DNA of 61,795 nt, from the NCBI GenBank assembly GCA_903862465.1, contig CAIOYH010000124.1, positions 1 through 61,795 on the forward strand. Reading direction: 5' to 3'. This document shows, piece after piece, positions 50,960 through 60,841 of this stretch. The stretch comes from an uncultured bacterium. GTDB lineage: Bacteria; Bacteroidota; Bacteroidia; Bacteroidales; CAIWKO01. Position 1 is the stretch's first letter. Each line of letters opens with the position of its first letter. Both the position numbers and the translations under genes were made by a program. Below the pieces are notes generated by a model, which did not search any database, had not been told where the DNA came from, and saw nothing but the letters and a program-made list of their open reading frames with translations.

Positions 50960-51307
50960 TTATTCTTTAGTACAAATGATATGAATAACGTAACCTCTGA
51001 TATGAACCACGTGACCTCTGATATGAACCACGTAACCTCTGATATGAACGATGTAATCCGATGGAGAATTAAATCGTATGTGGATCAATATTCATACCGA
51101 TATTGTGTCCCTATGGGATAACGGATATGTGAAAACACTTGATCCAGTATGGATTAAATATTGATAGAAAAAGGAGTTGGGTTGAATTTAAGTTCCGTCA
51201 GTGACGACATGAAGATTAGTTAGACAACAATGATTATTTATCTATTCAATAAAATAAAAAAAAAATCAAAGGAAAGAGAAATATTTAGATTGGTATTCTA
51301 TATCCAT
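50960..51307. other. Intergenic region holding array E
   Basis: 350 bp between convergent genes. Besides the 21-bp array at 50981-51064, it contains only AT-rich sequence; no terminator hairpin was found. Confidence 0.5.
50981..51064. repeat. 21-bp tandem array E
   Basis: ATGAAY starts at 50981, 51002, 51023 and 51044, exactly 21 bp apart. The consensus is about ATGAACCACGTAACCTCTGAT, with CACGTG in one unit. It begins 22 bp after the stop of the AddB-like gene. Confidence 0.9.
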
Positions 51308-52252
51308 CTAAAAAATAATATCTTTCAACTCTTGTTGAGCTTGATGAAATTCATCAAGGATTTCTTGGAGGATGGTGGCAGCAGGTTTGATTTGATGAAT
51401 AAGACCTGAGATTTGACCTATTTCGAGTTCGCCTTCCTGCTCATTACCTTCGAACATGCCTTTTCGGGCACGCCCTTTGCCCAAATGCTCCGCAATTTGC
51501 TCAAGTGAAGCACCTTGGTTCTCAAGGTTCTCGATTTCATCATAGAATTTATTTTTAAGAAGTCGGACAGGCGTCAGGCGTTTCATCATAAGTTTGGTGT
51601 CGCCTTCGGTAGCCTGAAGGATTCTCAGCTTGAAACTATCGTGAGCAGAGGATTCGGGGGTGGCAACAAAGCGGCTGCCAATCTGCACAGCATCAGCTCC
51701 CAATGCGAAAGCAGCTAGCATACCTCTGCCTGTGGCGATGCCCCCTGCAGCAATAAGTGGGATGGAGATAGCTTCGCGAATCATGGGGATGAGCACCATG
51801 GAGGTGGTTTCTTCGCGCCCATTGTGACCGCCTGCTTCGAAACCTTCAGCAACAACAGCGTCCACACCTGCCTCTTCACATTTCTTGGCAAATTTTACGT
51901 TGGCAATGACATGCACCACACGAATACTATGGCTTTTGAGCAAGGGAGTCCATTTGGAAGGGTTTCCTGCGGAAGTAAATACGATAGGGATTTTTTCTTG
52001 GATAACGATGTTTATAAATTCCTCAGCGAAAGGAAAAATGAGGGGTATGTTGACTCCGAAAGGTTTGTAGGTGGCTTGTTTGCATTTGGTGATATGCTCG
52101 AGCAATATATCGGGATTCATCGAGCCTGAACCTATTAAACCCAAACCGCCTGCATTGCTTACGGCGGAAGCTAAACGCCAACCGCTGCACCATATCATGC
52201 CGGCTTGTATGATGGGGTATTTTATATCGAAAAGGGTGGTGATTTTGTTCAT
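51308..52252 (-). CDS. Nitronate monooxygenase/FabK-like FMN enzyme
   Basis: A 314-aa TIM-barrel flavoprotein: YPIIQAGMIWCSGWRLASAVSNAGGLGLIGSG at the N-terminus, GVDAVVAEGFEAGGHNG (catalytic His region), and IPLIAAGGIATGRGMLAAFALGADAVQIGSRF (FMN phosphate binding). This family includes nitronate monooxygenases and FabK-type enoyl-ACP reductases; the sequence alone does not decide. It lies downstream of the acyl-CoA operon on the same strand, but a terminator at 52408-52434 separates them. Confidence 0.85.
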   Translation of the reverse strand: MNKITTLFDIKYPIIQAGMIWCSGWRLASAVSNAGGLGLIGSGSMNPDILLEHITKCKQATYKPFGVNIPLIFPFAEEFINIVIQEKIPIVFTSAGNPSKWTPLLKSHSIRVVHVIANVKFAKKCEEAGVDAVVAEGFEAGGHNGREETTSMVLIPMIREAISIPLIAAGGIATGRGMLAAFALGADAVQIGSRFVATPESSAHDSFKLRILQATEGDTKLMMKRLTPVRLLKNKFYDEIENLENQGASLEQIAEHLGKGRARKGMFEGNEQEGELEIGQISGLIHQIKPAATILQEILDEFHQAQQELKDIIF

Positions 52253-52306
52253 GTTGGTTTATTGAATTTTAATACTAAAATATTGGGTACAGAAGAATGG
52301 CTATTT

Positions 52307-52377
52307 CGTACCTACGGCACTTTATTGGTTTTGGCAATCTGATTTTCTAAAAACATTTTGTGCCTATGGCACTTTTA
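52307..52377. repeat. Pair of CCTACGGCAC-type repeats
   Basis: CGTACCTACGGCACTTT and TGTGCCTATGGCACTTT are near-identical and ~51 bp apart. GTGCCNNNGGCAC is itself palindromic. It probably belongs to a dispersed intergenic family. Confidence 0.6.
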
Positions 52378-52407
52378 AACATTTGTAATAAATTTAAAAT
52401 GAAATAA

Positions 52408-52434
52408 AAAGCCCGCCCTTTTGAGGCAGGCTTT
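52408..52434 (-). terminator. Terminator of the acyl-CoA operon
   Basis: Stem AAAGCC-C-GCC with GGC-A-GGCTTT (the mismatch becomes G-U on the minus strand) around a 7-nt loop, with a T-run on the minus strand. It lies 19 bp past the thiolase stop. Confidence 0.75.
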
Positions 52435-52452
52435 CTTAAAATTACAAACGTA

Positions 52453-53697
52453 TTATTCTGCTTTTTTATACACAATAGAAACAAGGGTTTTGTCGTCGCC
52501 GCCCATGTTGATTGAAAGTCCGTAAGGACGATCAGGATGGATGGTGATTTGCGAATCGCCTGCTTGGTTGGTCAATTGTTCCCAAATGGTAACGGCTTGA
52601 TGCACACCTGTAGCGCCCGTTGGATGTCCCCAACCGATTAGTCCGCCTGTTGTGTTGAAAGGAACTTTTCCGTTGCGAGTTGTGTTGCCTGCAAGAACGA
52701 AATCGGTGCCTTTGCCATGTTCAGCAAAACCGATAGCTTCGGTAGCCATGATACCTGCAATGGTGAAACAATCGTGACATTCAACCGTTCCAATTTGATC
52801 TTTTGTGATGCCTGCAGAAGCTAATGCTTTACGGACAGCTTCTTTGGTAGTGGAAAGAACTGTTGGGTCAGCAGGCGGTTTTGTGATATCTTCTTCCGCT
52901 TGACCAAATCCGATGATTTCGATAGCATTTTCTTTGGCGATGCTGCAGCGTTTCAAACCCTCTTCGGAAACAACAGCAATAGCACTTGCTCCATCGGAAA
53001 CTTTTGAGCAATCGAAAATATTCAAGGAATCAACGAAACCTTTAGGATTAGGAGCATTCATACCACAAGCAATCAAATCTTTGGTTGTGTTGTGATATTC
53101 TTGCGCTGTTGGACATGTGCGAGCATTGTCAATAGCATTTTCGAACCATTTCGCCATGGCGCTTCTTGTTTTTTCTTTATCAAATTGAGCGGCATAAGCT
53201 TTGCTTCTATCGCTAAATTTACCCGGGAAGAAATAGGCATGACCATCTTTCCGTTCTTTTGCCCATCCGGCAGCAGCCAAAATATCAGCACCATAGATGG
53301 CTTTCACGGTGTTTTGAACTTCAATACCGAGCACGAGTACTACGTCGGCGGTTTCTGCCAAAACAGATTTGATACCCGAAACCAATGCCAAAGCACCTGT
53401 TCCGCAAGCACCTTCAACACGAGTGGCAGGTTTGTAACGCAAACCTTCATCAATGTAAGGCACGAAACCTGCCATGTTTGCCTGACGGTTGAAACGTGCG
53501 CCGATGAAGTTTCCGATGACAGCTTCATCCACATTTTGTGCGCCTCCAATTTGTTTTAATACACCCTGACCTGCTTCTTTAAAATAATCTTCCAAATCCG
53601 GACGTGGCTTTTTAGGACTGAATTCTTTACGACCGGTACCCATAGAAATGGTGTTGTAGCCGGCAATCATATATACTTTTTTACGCATTTTAATCAT
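52453..53697 (-). CDS. Thiolase family protein (acetyl-CoA acetyltransferase-like)
   Basis: A 414-aa thiolase-fold protein: VEGACGTGALALVSGIKSV with the nucleophilic Cys, GTVECHDCFTIAGIMATEAIG, GGLIGWGHPTGATGVHQAVTIWEQL (active-site His), and SINMGGDDKTLVSIV at the end. The pattern is nearer the SCP-x/lipid-transfer-type thiolases than classical PhaA, so chain-length preference is open. Last gene of buk-crotonase-HBD-thiolase, it would cleave or form 3-ketoacyl-CoA. It begins 18 bp after the dehydrogenase gene. The first ATG is 53697; the ATG at 53688 (MRKKVYM) is equally possible. Confidence 0.88.
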   Translation of the reverse strand: MIKMRKKVYMIAGYNTISMGTGRKEFSPKKPRPDLEDYFKEAGQGVLKQIGGAQNVDEAVIGNFIGARFNRQANMAGFVPYIDEGLRYKPATRVEGACGTGALALVSGIKSVLAETADVVLVLGIEVQNTVKAIYGADILAAAGWAKERKDGHAYFFPGKFSDRSKAYAAQFDKEKTRSAMAKWFENAIDNARTCPTAQEYHNTTKDLIACGMNAPNPKGFVDSLNIFDCSKVSDGASAIAVVSEEGLKRCSIAKENAIEIIGFGQAEEDITKPPADPTVLSTTKEAVRKALASAGITKDQIGTVECHDCFTIAGIMATEAIGFAEHGKGTDFVLAGNTTRNGKVPFNTTGGLIGWGHPTGATGVHQAVTIWEQLTNQAGDSQITIHPDRPYGLSINMGGDDKTLVSIVYKKAE

Positions 53698-53715
53698 TGT
53701 TTTTTCCTCCTTATA

Positions 53716-55050
53716 TTATAAATAATCATTGATAGGACCGTAAGCGTGGAAAAATCCGGTCAACAATACGGTGTTTACATCATTTTCGTTGTAGGCAACA
53801 TTGTCTAAAACAAGTTTTATACCTATTTCTTTGGACCGACGGGCATAATTGCGGGCGATTTCGGCTCCAAAAGATTCGTGAGTTTTCAATTCATTGAAAT
53901 AGGTTTTGAAGACTTCCTCTTTGTTTTTGTTTCCAACAACTGCTTTCCAAGGTTGGCAAGAAGCGGGAAGCACACCAAGTTTTTCGTCGCAAGCGGCTTG
54001 AATATCAGCGATAGGAACATAGGATTTTTTGTTGATGTCGTAGATGGCGACTACCCTACCCTTTTCGTATTTCAAGAAACCATCCTTTTGAGAACCGTCA
54101 GAATTTTGACCGCCACGTACATTCAACGCCAACATTTGGTCGAGGAGATGACTGTGAAGGTTTTCGTCAGGAAGATAAGGATTCATCACACTCATAATAT
54201 ATTGACATACATCTATCCCTACATAATCAATCAATTGAAAGATACCCATAGGGCGAATGAGGAAGTCTTGCGTGATGCGGTTAATCATATAAAGCGATTC
54301 TGCAAATGAATGATTGGCAGCAAGTTTTTCCACCTCATTGATGCCATGAAGTGCATCGCGCATAAAGTGACCGTTGCCGATGAAACCGGCGAAATCATTA
54401 GAAGGAACAAGCACCTTGCGTAAATTCTTAGATAACATATTTACAAATTCAACCAATTCGGGATCGGTTGCTTTCGTTTGGATAATCTCAACCAACTTCT
54501 GAACAGCCGGCGGATTGTAGAAGTGAACACCCAAAACACGTCCGTCCAAATTCGCATCTGTATCTAATAAACTGATAGGAATTGAAGATGTGTTGGTGCA
54601 AAACCAAGGAGATTTTTTGTTGTTCTGATTGATTTGATTGAAGATTTTTACTTTCAAAGCAGGATCTTCTTTGATAGCTTCGAAAATAACATTCGACTCA
54701 TAAGCAGCTTCGATGTTAGTAGTTGGACGAACGATAAAAAGTACATCCTCCACATATTGATCAATGATTTCGCTATTGTCAATCAGGTCAGCACGGTCGT
54801 GATAGACTTGACGCAAAGCAATTACCTTCTTCTCAGCAGCTTTCAGCACCTGTGTTTTCAGGTATTTCATGAGTCCCTTTAATGCCTCACTAGATGTGTC
54901 CATTGCATTAAGAATAAATAGCTTCCCTTTGTTTTCGGGTTTCAGGCTCAGGTCAGCCATTTCAAGCGCTGTCAATAGCAAGATACCGCTACCCATTTTT
55001 CCGGCGGCTCCTAGGACAGTAACATTTTGAAGTTTTTCGGTGTAATTCAT
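53716..55050 (-). CDS. 3-hydroxyacyl-CoA dehydrogenase, long form
   Basis: A 444-aa protein: Rossmann motif VLGAAGKMGSGILLL, then FEAIKEDPALKVKIFNQI, FCTNTSSIPISLL, GVHFYNPPAVQKLVEII (catalytic His) and NDFAGFIGNGHFMRDAL. The C-terminal helical domain has RITQDFLIRPMGIFQLIDYVG. It is longer than the ~285-aa Hbd of clostridia, with an extra ~100-residue C-terminal part. It would oxidise 3-hydroxyacyl-CoA to 3-ketoacyl-CoA with NAD+. It lies between the crotonase and thiolase genes; TATTTTTG at 55082-55089 could give it its own promoter. Confidence 0.88.
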   Translation of the reverse strand: MNYTEKLQNVTVLGAAGKMGSGILLLTALEMADLSLKPENKGKLFILNAMDTSSEALKGLMKYLKTQVLKAAEKKVIALRQVYHDRADLIDNSEIIDQYVEDVLFIVRPTTNIEAAYESNVIFEAIKEDPALKVKIFNQINQNNKKSPWFCTNTSSIPISLLDTDANLDGRVLGVHFYNPPAVQKLVEIIQTKATDPELVEFVNMLSKNLRKVLVPSNDFAGFIGNGHFMRDALHGINEVEKLAANHSFAESLYMINRITQDFLIRPMGIFQLIDYVGIDVCQYIMSVMNPYLPDENLHSHLLDQMLALNVRGGQNSDGSQKDGFLKYEKGRVVAIYDINKKSYVPIADIQAACDEKLGVLPASCQPWKAVVGNKNKEEVFKTYFNELKTHESFGAEIARNYARRSKEIGIKLVLDNVAYNENDVNTVLLTGFFHAYGPINDYL

Positions 55051-55081
55051 ATAATTAGTTTTTGTTATTAAATTAATACTG

Positions 55082-55089
55082 CAAAAATA
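55082..55089 (-). promoter_or_regulatory. Possible internal promoter in the acyl-CoA operon
   Basis: The minus strand reads TATTTTTG, 31 bp before the dehydrogenase ATG, in the 66-bp gap after the crotonase gene. Confidence 0.35.
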
Positions 55090-55116
55090 GAAATAAATTC
55101 TGAGAAAATAAAACTT

Positions 55117-55884
55117 TTACCAATTAGGTTTTCTTTTTTCGAGAAATGCACGCATACCTTCTGCGCCTTCATTTCCAAAAAGAGAACCAAACTCTTTGGA
55201 TTCGAGTTCGCTACCGGAAGTAAAATCGGTTAACATACCCTGACGGGTAACATATTTTATTTTTTTAACTGCCTTGGGACCTTTGGAGGCTATTTTTGTT
55301 GCGATGGCAATGGCTTCGGGAATCAATTGGTCAGCTTCTACCACTTTTTGTACCAAACCGATACGCATAGCCTCATCGGCAGAAATCATATCGGCAGTGT
55401 AAAGCAAATAGAGTGCATTGGATAAACCCACCAAGCGTGCCAAACGTTGGGTGCCTGCATAGCCCGGAATCATGCCGAGGTTAACTTCAGGTTGTCCGAA
55501 TTTGGCAAAAGTGCTTGCAATGCGAATATCACATGACATTGCCAATTCACAGCCTCCGCCCAAAGCAAAACCATTGACAGCAGCGATAACAGGCATGTCA
55601 AGTTTTTCGATGGCATTAAAGGTGTTGTGTCCAACTTTAGAGAAATTGGAGCCTTGCTCTTCATTCATATCCACCATTTCGGCGATGTCGGCTCCTGCCA
55701 CAAATGCTTTACCATCACCGGTAAGGATCAACACTTTGATATCGTTTCGCTGCGACACATCCACAAGCATCTGATCCATTTCGGCAAAGAACTTTGAATT
55801 CAAAGCGTTCAGCGCTTGTGGACGACTGATGGTGACGATGCCAATGGCGTTTTGAACTTCTAGTTTTAAAATTTCGTAATTCAT
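55117..55884 (-). CDS. Enoyl-CoA hydratase (crotonase)
   Basis: A 255-aa crotonase: ISRPQALNALNSKFFAEM, GKAFVAGADIAEM (oxyanion hole), NGFALGGGCELAMSCDIRIAS and QPEVNLGMIPGYAGTQRLARLVG. Both catalytic Glu positions of the hydratase type (in GGCELA and QPEVNLG) are present, so it should hydrate short enoyl-CoAs such as crotonyl-CoA. The C-terminal LEKRKP..W is typical. It is 30 bp downstream of buk, in one operon. Confidence 0.93.
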   Translation of the reverse strand: MNYEILKLEVQNAIGIVTISRPQALNALNSKFFAEMDQMLVDVSQRNDIKVLILTGDGKAFVAGADIAEMVDMNEEQGSNFSKVGHNTFNAIEKLDMPVIAAVNGFALGGGCELAMSCDIRIASTFAKFGQPEVNLGMIPGYAGTQRLARLVGLSNALYLLYTADMISADEAMRIGLVQKVVEADQLIPEAIAIATKIASKGPKAVKKIKYVTRQGMLTDFTSGSELESKEFGSLFGNEGAEGMRAFLEKRKPNW

Positions 55885-55914
55885 AATTAAAGTTTTTTAT
55901 ACATTTATATTTTG

Positions 55915-56988
55915 TTATACATATTCTTTCACTTCGATTTCATTGGTCAAAACCATGAAGCCATTCATGGCTAAGGCATCCATTTCGCTTCCGCCCGGGT
56001 AGGTTTTGACAGTGCCAAGATGTTTGACACGTTCGGTGATTTCATCTACGATAAAATTCCCGTACGCTAAACCACCTGTGAGAAGAATACCATCCACTTC
56101 ACCCTTTAGAACCGTACTCAAAGCACCGATTTCCTTTGCCACTTGATAGGTCAAAGCGGTATAAATCAACTTGGCATATTCGTCGCCTTGCTCGATACGT
56201 TTTTCAATTTCCAAGGCATCGTTTGTGCCCAAATAGGCAACAAAACCACCCTTACCTTTGAGTTTACGCATGATTTCTACGTAGCTATATTTACGAGAGA
56301 AACACATTTCCACCAACTGACCGGCAGGTACGCCGCCGCTACGCTCGGGAGACATAGGACCATCTCCATTCAGCCCATTGTTGACATCAATGATGCGTCC
56401 TTTGTAATGCGCACCCACAGAAATACCACCGCCCATGTGAACGACTATCAGGTTCAAATCTTCATATTTTTGATTGATTTCTTTGGCATATCTGCGAGCC
56501 ACTGCGCGTTGGTTTAGCGTATGGAGCAGGCTGCGTCGAGGCAATTCGGGCATGCCCGAGATGCGTGCAATTTCTTCCATCTCGTCAACACAAACGGGAT
56601 CTACAATGATGGCTTTGACGTGAGTACCAATTTCTTTAGCCATTTCAAAGGAAATTAAGCCACCCAAATTAGATTCATGTTCGCCCATGGGATGATGAAT
56701 GTCGCGCAGCATGGCTTCGTTCACACCATAAACGCCACCCGGAATAGGCTTAAGAAGCCCACCCCTACCGACAATAATTTTGATTCTTTTCAAGTCAATA
56801 CCGGCTTTCTCAAGTTCGGCTTTGATGGTATCTTTGCGATAATCATATTGATCAACAATACGATTGAAGGAAGCTAACATTTGCTGAGGATGCACTATAT
56901 TGACAAGAAAAATTCCTTTGCGCCCATCAAAAACAGCAATTTTTGTGGACGTAGAGCCGGGATTTATCACTAAAATCATTTTACTCAT
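55915..56988 (-). CDS. buk: Butyrate kinase
   Basis: A 357-aa ASKHA-fold kinase: ILVINPGSTSTKIAVFDG, GRGGLLKPIPGGVYGVN, HMGGGISVGAHYKGRIIDVNNG and GILLTGGLAYG. It converts butyryl-phosphate (or isobutyryl-phosphate) and ADP to the acid and ATP, or the reverse. Phosphotransbutyrylase (ptb), its usual partner, is not adjacent, unlike in clostridia. It is first in the minus-strand operon with crotonase, dehydrogenase and thiolase, and divergent from icmF. TACATTTG at 57028-57035 is a good -7 element. Confidence 0.94.
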   Translation of the reverse strand: MSKMILVINPGSTSTKIAVFDGRKGIFLVNIVHPQQMLASFNRIVDQYDYRKDTIKAELEKAGIDLKRIKIIVGRGGLLKPIPGGVYGVNEAMLRDIHHPMGEHESNLGGLISFEMAKEIGTHVKAIIVDPVCVDEMEEIARISGMPELPRRSLLHTLNQRAVARRYAKEINQKYEDLNLIVVHMGGGISVGAHYKGRIIDVNNGLNGDGPMSPERSGGVPAGQLVEMCFSRKYSYVEIMRKLKGKGGFVAYLGTNDALEIEKRIEQGDEYAKLIYTALTYQVAKEIGALSTVLKGEVDGILLTGGLAYGNFIVDEITERVKHLGTVKTYPGGSEMDALAMNGFMVLTNEIEVKEYV

Positions 56989-57289
56989 AGGACTATATCA
57001 TTAATTTATTTCTTTAGAAATCGTGAGCAAATGTAATATATTTTTAAATCATACAGTGCATGTTTATAAAATAAAATAAAAATATTTTTTTGCGGACGTA
57101 AATCTTTAATTTTTACAGTCTATTTTAGGTGTAAAAACATCATTCTTTTCCCCTTTTATTTAATATTTTTACTCATTATCATCATTTTTGAAGATAAGCA
57201 CTCTTGAATTCTCAAAGTTTTTGTACCTTTACACCCTCGCTTTTTTAGCATAAAAATCTAGCAGTAATTAATCAATATAATTGAAAATC
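56989..57289. promoter_or_regulatory. Divergent promoter region between buk and icmF
   Basis: 300 bp, AT-rich. For buk, TACATTTG (minus) lies at 57028-57035, 40 bp before the ATG. For icmF, TACCTTTA (57224-57231) is a one-mismatch -7 element with CTTG 17 bp upstream. No clear operator palindrome was found. Confidence 0.45.
57028..57035 (-). promoter_or_regulatory. Putative -7 element for buk
   Basis: The minus strand reads TACATTTG, matching TAnnTTTG. Confidence 0.45.
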
Positions 57290-60200
57290 ATGCAATCAAC
57301 ACAAATCTATTCCCCGAAAAATCACATCCGTATAGTCACTGCTGCTTCATTATTTGATGGACACGACGCTTCTATCAACGTAATGCGCAGAATAATTCAA
57401 TCCACCGGAGCCGAAGTTATCCATTTGGGACACAACCGTTCGGTGCAAGAAATTGTGGATTGTGCGGTGCAGGAAGATGCTCAAGCTATCGCCGTAACGT
57501 CCTATCAGGGTGGGCATATCGAGTTCTTTAAATATATGTATGATATGTTGAAAGAAAAAGGATTCGACGATGTAAAGATTTTTGGTGGTGGTGGCGGTGT
57601 CATCCTGCCCGAAGAAATTACAGAATTGGAAGCTTATGGTATCACAAAAATCTATTCGCCCGACGATGGACGCGAGATGGGTTTGCAAGGTATGATTAAT
57701 GACGTGATGGAGAAATCGGATTTTCCGCGTGGCAATGATGTGAACACTTCTTTGGTTGAAATTGAACAGCAGAACTACAAAGCTATCTCTAAGATGATTT
57801 CGGCAGTGGAAAACTATCCTGAAAAGATAGCCGATATGATGACGCAAATTGATGAAAAAGCAGCCAACTCTAACGTTCCTGTGTTGGGAATCACAGGCAC
57901 CGGTGGCTCCGGAAAATCTTCCTTGGTGGATGAGTTTATTCGCCGTTTTATACATGATTTCACGGATAAGAAAATCGCTATCGTGTGCGTGGATCCTTCA
58001 AAACGCAAGACGGGCGGCGCTCTGTTGGGCGACCGCATCCGCATGAATTCCATCAACAATCCAAGGGTATATGTGCGTTCGATGGCTACTCGTCAATCGA
58101 ATTTGGCTTTATCTAAATATGTGAAAGAAGCCATCAATATATTAAAGGTAGCAGGATTTGATTTGATAATATTGGAAACATCAGGTATTGGACAATCGGA
58201 CACGGAAATCGTTGACCATAGCAACTTATGTTTGTATGTTATGACCCCCGAATTTGGCGCACCATCGCAGTTGGAAAAGATTGACATGCTCGAATATGCC
58301 GACATCATCGCTCTCAACAAATTCGACAAACGCGGCGGCATGGATGCTTTGCGCGATGTAAAAAAACAATATCAACGCAATCATCTTCGCTTCGATGAAC
58401 AGCACGACGAAATGCCTGTGTATGGCACCATCGCTTCGCAGTTTAACGATGCTGGCGTCAATCAGTTTTACAAGGCTTTAATTGATATGCTCAATGCAAA
58501 ACTCCATCTCAATTTTATATCATCCAATGCGCTTGTAGGCGAAATACCCGATAAAATTTATATCATACCTCCACAACGGACACGCTATTTAGCGGAGATT
58601 TCCGAAACCGTTAAGAATTACAATCAATGGACCGACGAGCAAGGCGACATCGCACAAAAGCTTTTCGGTTTGCACGAATCTATCGAACTCCTTAAACAAG
58701 AAAATAATCCTATCAACGTCGAACTTATTGCAAAACTCGAAGCTATCTATACAGAACTGAACGAATCTCTTGATAAAAATAATCATACCATACTTAATAC
58801 TTGGCAACAAAAGATTAAATCCTACAAAGACGAATTCTATCTTTTTAAAGTTCGTGATAAAGAACTCAAAATAAAAACCCATACCGAAACCCTTTCACAT
58901 CTGCAGATTCCGAAGATATCTCTACCCAAATATACCGCTTGGGGCGACATTTTGAAATGGAACCTGAAAGAAAATGTACCCGGTGAGTTTCCCTACGTGG
59001 CAGGCGTATTCCCTTTTAAACGCGAAGGCGAAGACCCCACCCGCATGTTTGCAGGCGAAGGCGGACCCGAACGCACCAACAAACGTTTTCATTATCTGTC
59101 GAAAGGCTTGCCCGCCAAACGCCTCTCCACGGCTTTCGATTCAGTAACACTCTATGGCAACGATCCCGATTTGCGCCCCGACATCTATGGAAAAATCGGC
59201 AACTCCGGCGTGTCCATCTCTTGTTTGGACGATGCCAAAAAACTCTATTCGGGCTTCAACTTATCCGACCCAAGTACTTCGGTTTCTATGACCATCAACG
59301 GTCCCGCGCCTATTATGGTAGGCTATTTTATGAATGCAGCCATCGACCAACAGTGCGAAAACTTTATCCGTGAAAACGGTTTGGAACAAGAAGTGGAACA
59401 AAAAATCGAAGACATCTTCCGCAAAAAAGGCATCGCACGTCCCAAATATCAGGAAGAACTTCCCGACGGCAACAACGGACTTGGGTTGATGTTGCTTGGC
59501 GTTACGGGCGATCAGGTGTTGCCTGCCGAGGTGTATCACAACATAAAAATGTGTACTCTGGCATCCGTTCGCGGCACAGTGCAAGCAGACATCCTGAAAG
59601 AAGACCAAGGGCAAAACACCTGCATCTTCTCCACCGATTTCTCCCTAAAACTAATGGGCGACGTGCAGGAATATTTCATAAATAATAATGTGCGCAACTT
59701 CTATTCCGTGTCCATTTCGGGCTATCATATTGCCGAAGCAGGCGCCAATCCTATCTCGCAGTTGGCATTTACGCTTGCCAACGGCTTCACCTACGTGGAA
59801 TATTATCTGTCGCGCGGCATGCACATTGACAAGTTTGCGCCCAACCTCTCCTTTTTCTTTTCCAATGGGATAGACATCGAGTTTTCGGTGATTGGGCGCG
59901 TGGCACGTTCCATTTGGGCAAAAACCATGAAGCATAAATATAAAGGTAATGCCCGCTCCCAACAGTTGAAATATCACATCCAAACCTCCGGTCGTTCGCT
60001 ACATGCGCAGGAAATCGGCTTCAACGATATCCGCACCACGTTGCAGGCGCTCTATGCTATTTACGACAACTGCAATTCGCTACACACAAATGCTTACGAC
60101 GAAGCCATCACCACTCCTACCGAAGAATCGGTACGTCGTGCCATGGCAATTCAGATGATTATCAACCACGAGTTGGGTCTTGCCAAAAACCAAAATCCCA

Positions 60201-60670
60201 ATCAGGGTTCGTTCATCATAGAAGAACTGACCGAATTGGTGGAAGAAGCCGTAATGGCAGAGTTTGAGCGCATTTCCGAACGCGGCGGCGTGTTGGGCGC
60301 CATGGAAACTGCCTATCAGCGCAGCAAAATTCAAGACGAATCGCTCTACTACGAAACCCTGAAACACACAGGCGAACTCCCCATCATGGGCGTCAACACC
60401 TTTCTCTCGTCCGACGGCTCGCCCACCCTCATCCCCGGCGAAGTGATACGTTCAACCGAAACCGAGAAACAATATCAGATTTCGATGCTCGACCAATTGC
60501 ACAAACTTCATGAAGATAAACTCACACATATTCTGACCGACTTGAAACATGCCGCCTACAGCAACCAAAATGTGTTCGAAAAGATAATGGAGATTTCAAA
60601 ATACTGCTCCATCGGACAAATCACACATGCGCTGTATGAGGTGGGGGGGCAGTATAGGAGGAATATGTAA
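57290..60670 (+). CDS. icmF: Fused isobutyryl-CoA mutase (IcmF)
   Basis: 1,126 aa from the ATG at 57290; the longer frame begins at TTG 57281. Three parts are visible. First, an N-terminal B12-binding domain (~20-150) with [12 protein letters not shown], whose His ligates cobalt, and [12 protein letters not shown]. Second, a MeaI-type GTPase chaperone domain (~195-450) with Walker [28 protein letters not shown] and LNKFDKRGG. Third, a C-terminal mutase barrel (~565-1110) with [25 protein letters not shown], diagnostic of IcmF rather than methylmalonyl-CoA mutase, and [23 protein letters not shown]. It interconverts isobutyryl-CoA and butyryl-CoA (some members also isovaleryl/pivalyl-CoA) with adenosylcobalamin. 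It is divergent from the buk operon, which could use its product. Confidence 0.96.
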   Translation: MQSTQIYSPKNHIRIVTAASLFDGHDASINVMRRIIQSTGAEVIHLGHNRSVQEIVDCAVQEDAQAIAVTSYQGGHIEFFKYMYDMLKEKGFDDVKIFGGGGGVILPEEITELEAYGITKIYSPDDGREMGLQGMINDVMEKSDFPRGNDVNTSLVEIEQQNYKAISKMISAVENYPEKIADMMTQIDEKAANSNVPVLGITGTGGSGKSSLVDEFIRRFIHDFTDKKIAIVCVDPSKRKTGGALLGDRIRMNSINNPRVYVRSMATRQSNLALSKYVKEAINILKVAGFDLIILETSGIGQSDTEIVDHSNLCLYVMTPEFGAPSQLEKIDMLEYADIIALNKFDKRGGMDALRDVKKQYQRNHLRFDEQHDEMPVYGTIASQFNDAGVNQFYKALIDMLNAKLHLNFISSNALVGEIPDKIYIIPPQRTRYLAEISETVKNYNQWTDEQGDIAQKLFGLHESIELLKQENNPINVELIAKLEAIYTELNESLDKNNHTILNTWQQKIKSYKDEFYLFKVRDKELKIKTHTETLSHLQIPKISLPKYTAWGDILKWNLKENVPGEFPYVAGVFPFKREGEDPTRMFAGEGGPERTNKRFHYLSKGLPAKRLSTAFDSVTLYGNDPDLRPDIYGKIGNSGVSISCLDDAKKLYSGFNLSDPSTSVSMTINGPAPIMVGYFMNAAIDQQCENFIRENGLEQEVEQKIEDIFRKKGIARPKYQEELPDGNNGLGLMLLGVTGDQVLPAEVYHNIKMCTLASVRGTVQADILKEDQGQNTCIFSTDFSLKLMGDVQEYFINNNVRNFYSVSISGYHIAEAGANPISQLAFTLANGFTYVEYYLSRGMHIDKFAPNLSFFFSNGIDIEFSVIGRVARSIWAKTMKHKYKGNARSQQLKYHIQTSGRSLHAQEIGFNDIRTTLQALYAIYDNCNSLHTNAYDEAITTPTEESVRRAMAIQMIINHELGLAKNQNPNQGSFIIEELTELVEEAVMAEFERISERGGVLGAMETAYQRSKIQDESLYYETLKHTGELPIMGVNTFLSSDGSPTLIPGEVIRSTETEKQYQISMLDQLHKLHEDKLTHILTDLKHAAYSNQNVFEKIMEISKYCSIGQITHALYEVGGQYRRNM

Positions 60671-60779
60671 GTTCAGAGTTCGGAGTTTAGAGTTCAGAGT
60701 TTCGAGTTCGGAGCTTGGATAATGGAGCCTTAAACTTGGAACTAGAAACTATGAACTCAGAACTATGAACTCCGAACTA
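60671..60779. repeat. Two opposed heptamer arrays forming a long hairpin
   Basis: AGTTCGG-type units put GTT(C/T) at 60671, 60678, 60685, 60692, 60699 and 60706 (then GCTT at 60713), exactly 7 bp apart. Complementary AACTCNG-type units put AACT at 60733, 60740, 60747, 60754, 60761, 60768 and 60775, also 7 bp apart. The two halves are inverted, so the icmF transcript could fold a ~50-bp imperfect hairpin right after its stop. Confidence 0.9.
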
Positions 60780-60841
60780 CTGAAAAATTACTTTCCGTAC
60801 CGCGCTTCCCGGCAGCGTTTTCACGTTGTGGAATTTTGTTT

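Noticed and set aside
57350..60367. Minus-strand ORFs opposite icmF
   Set aside because: Shadow frames of icmF with no recognisable protein features.
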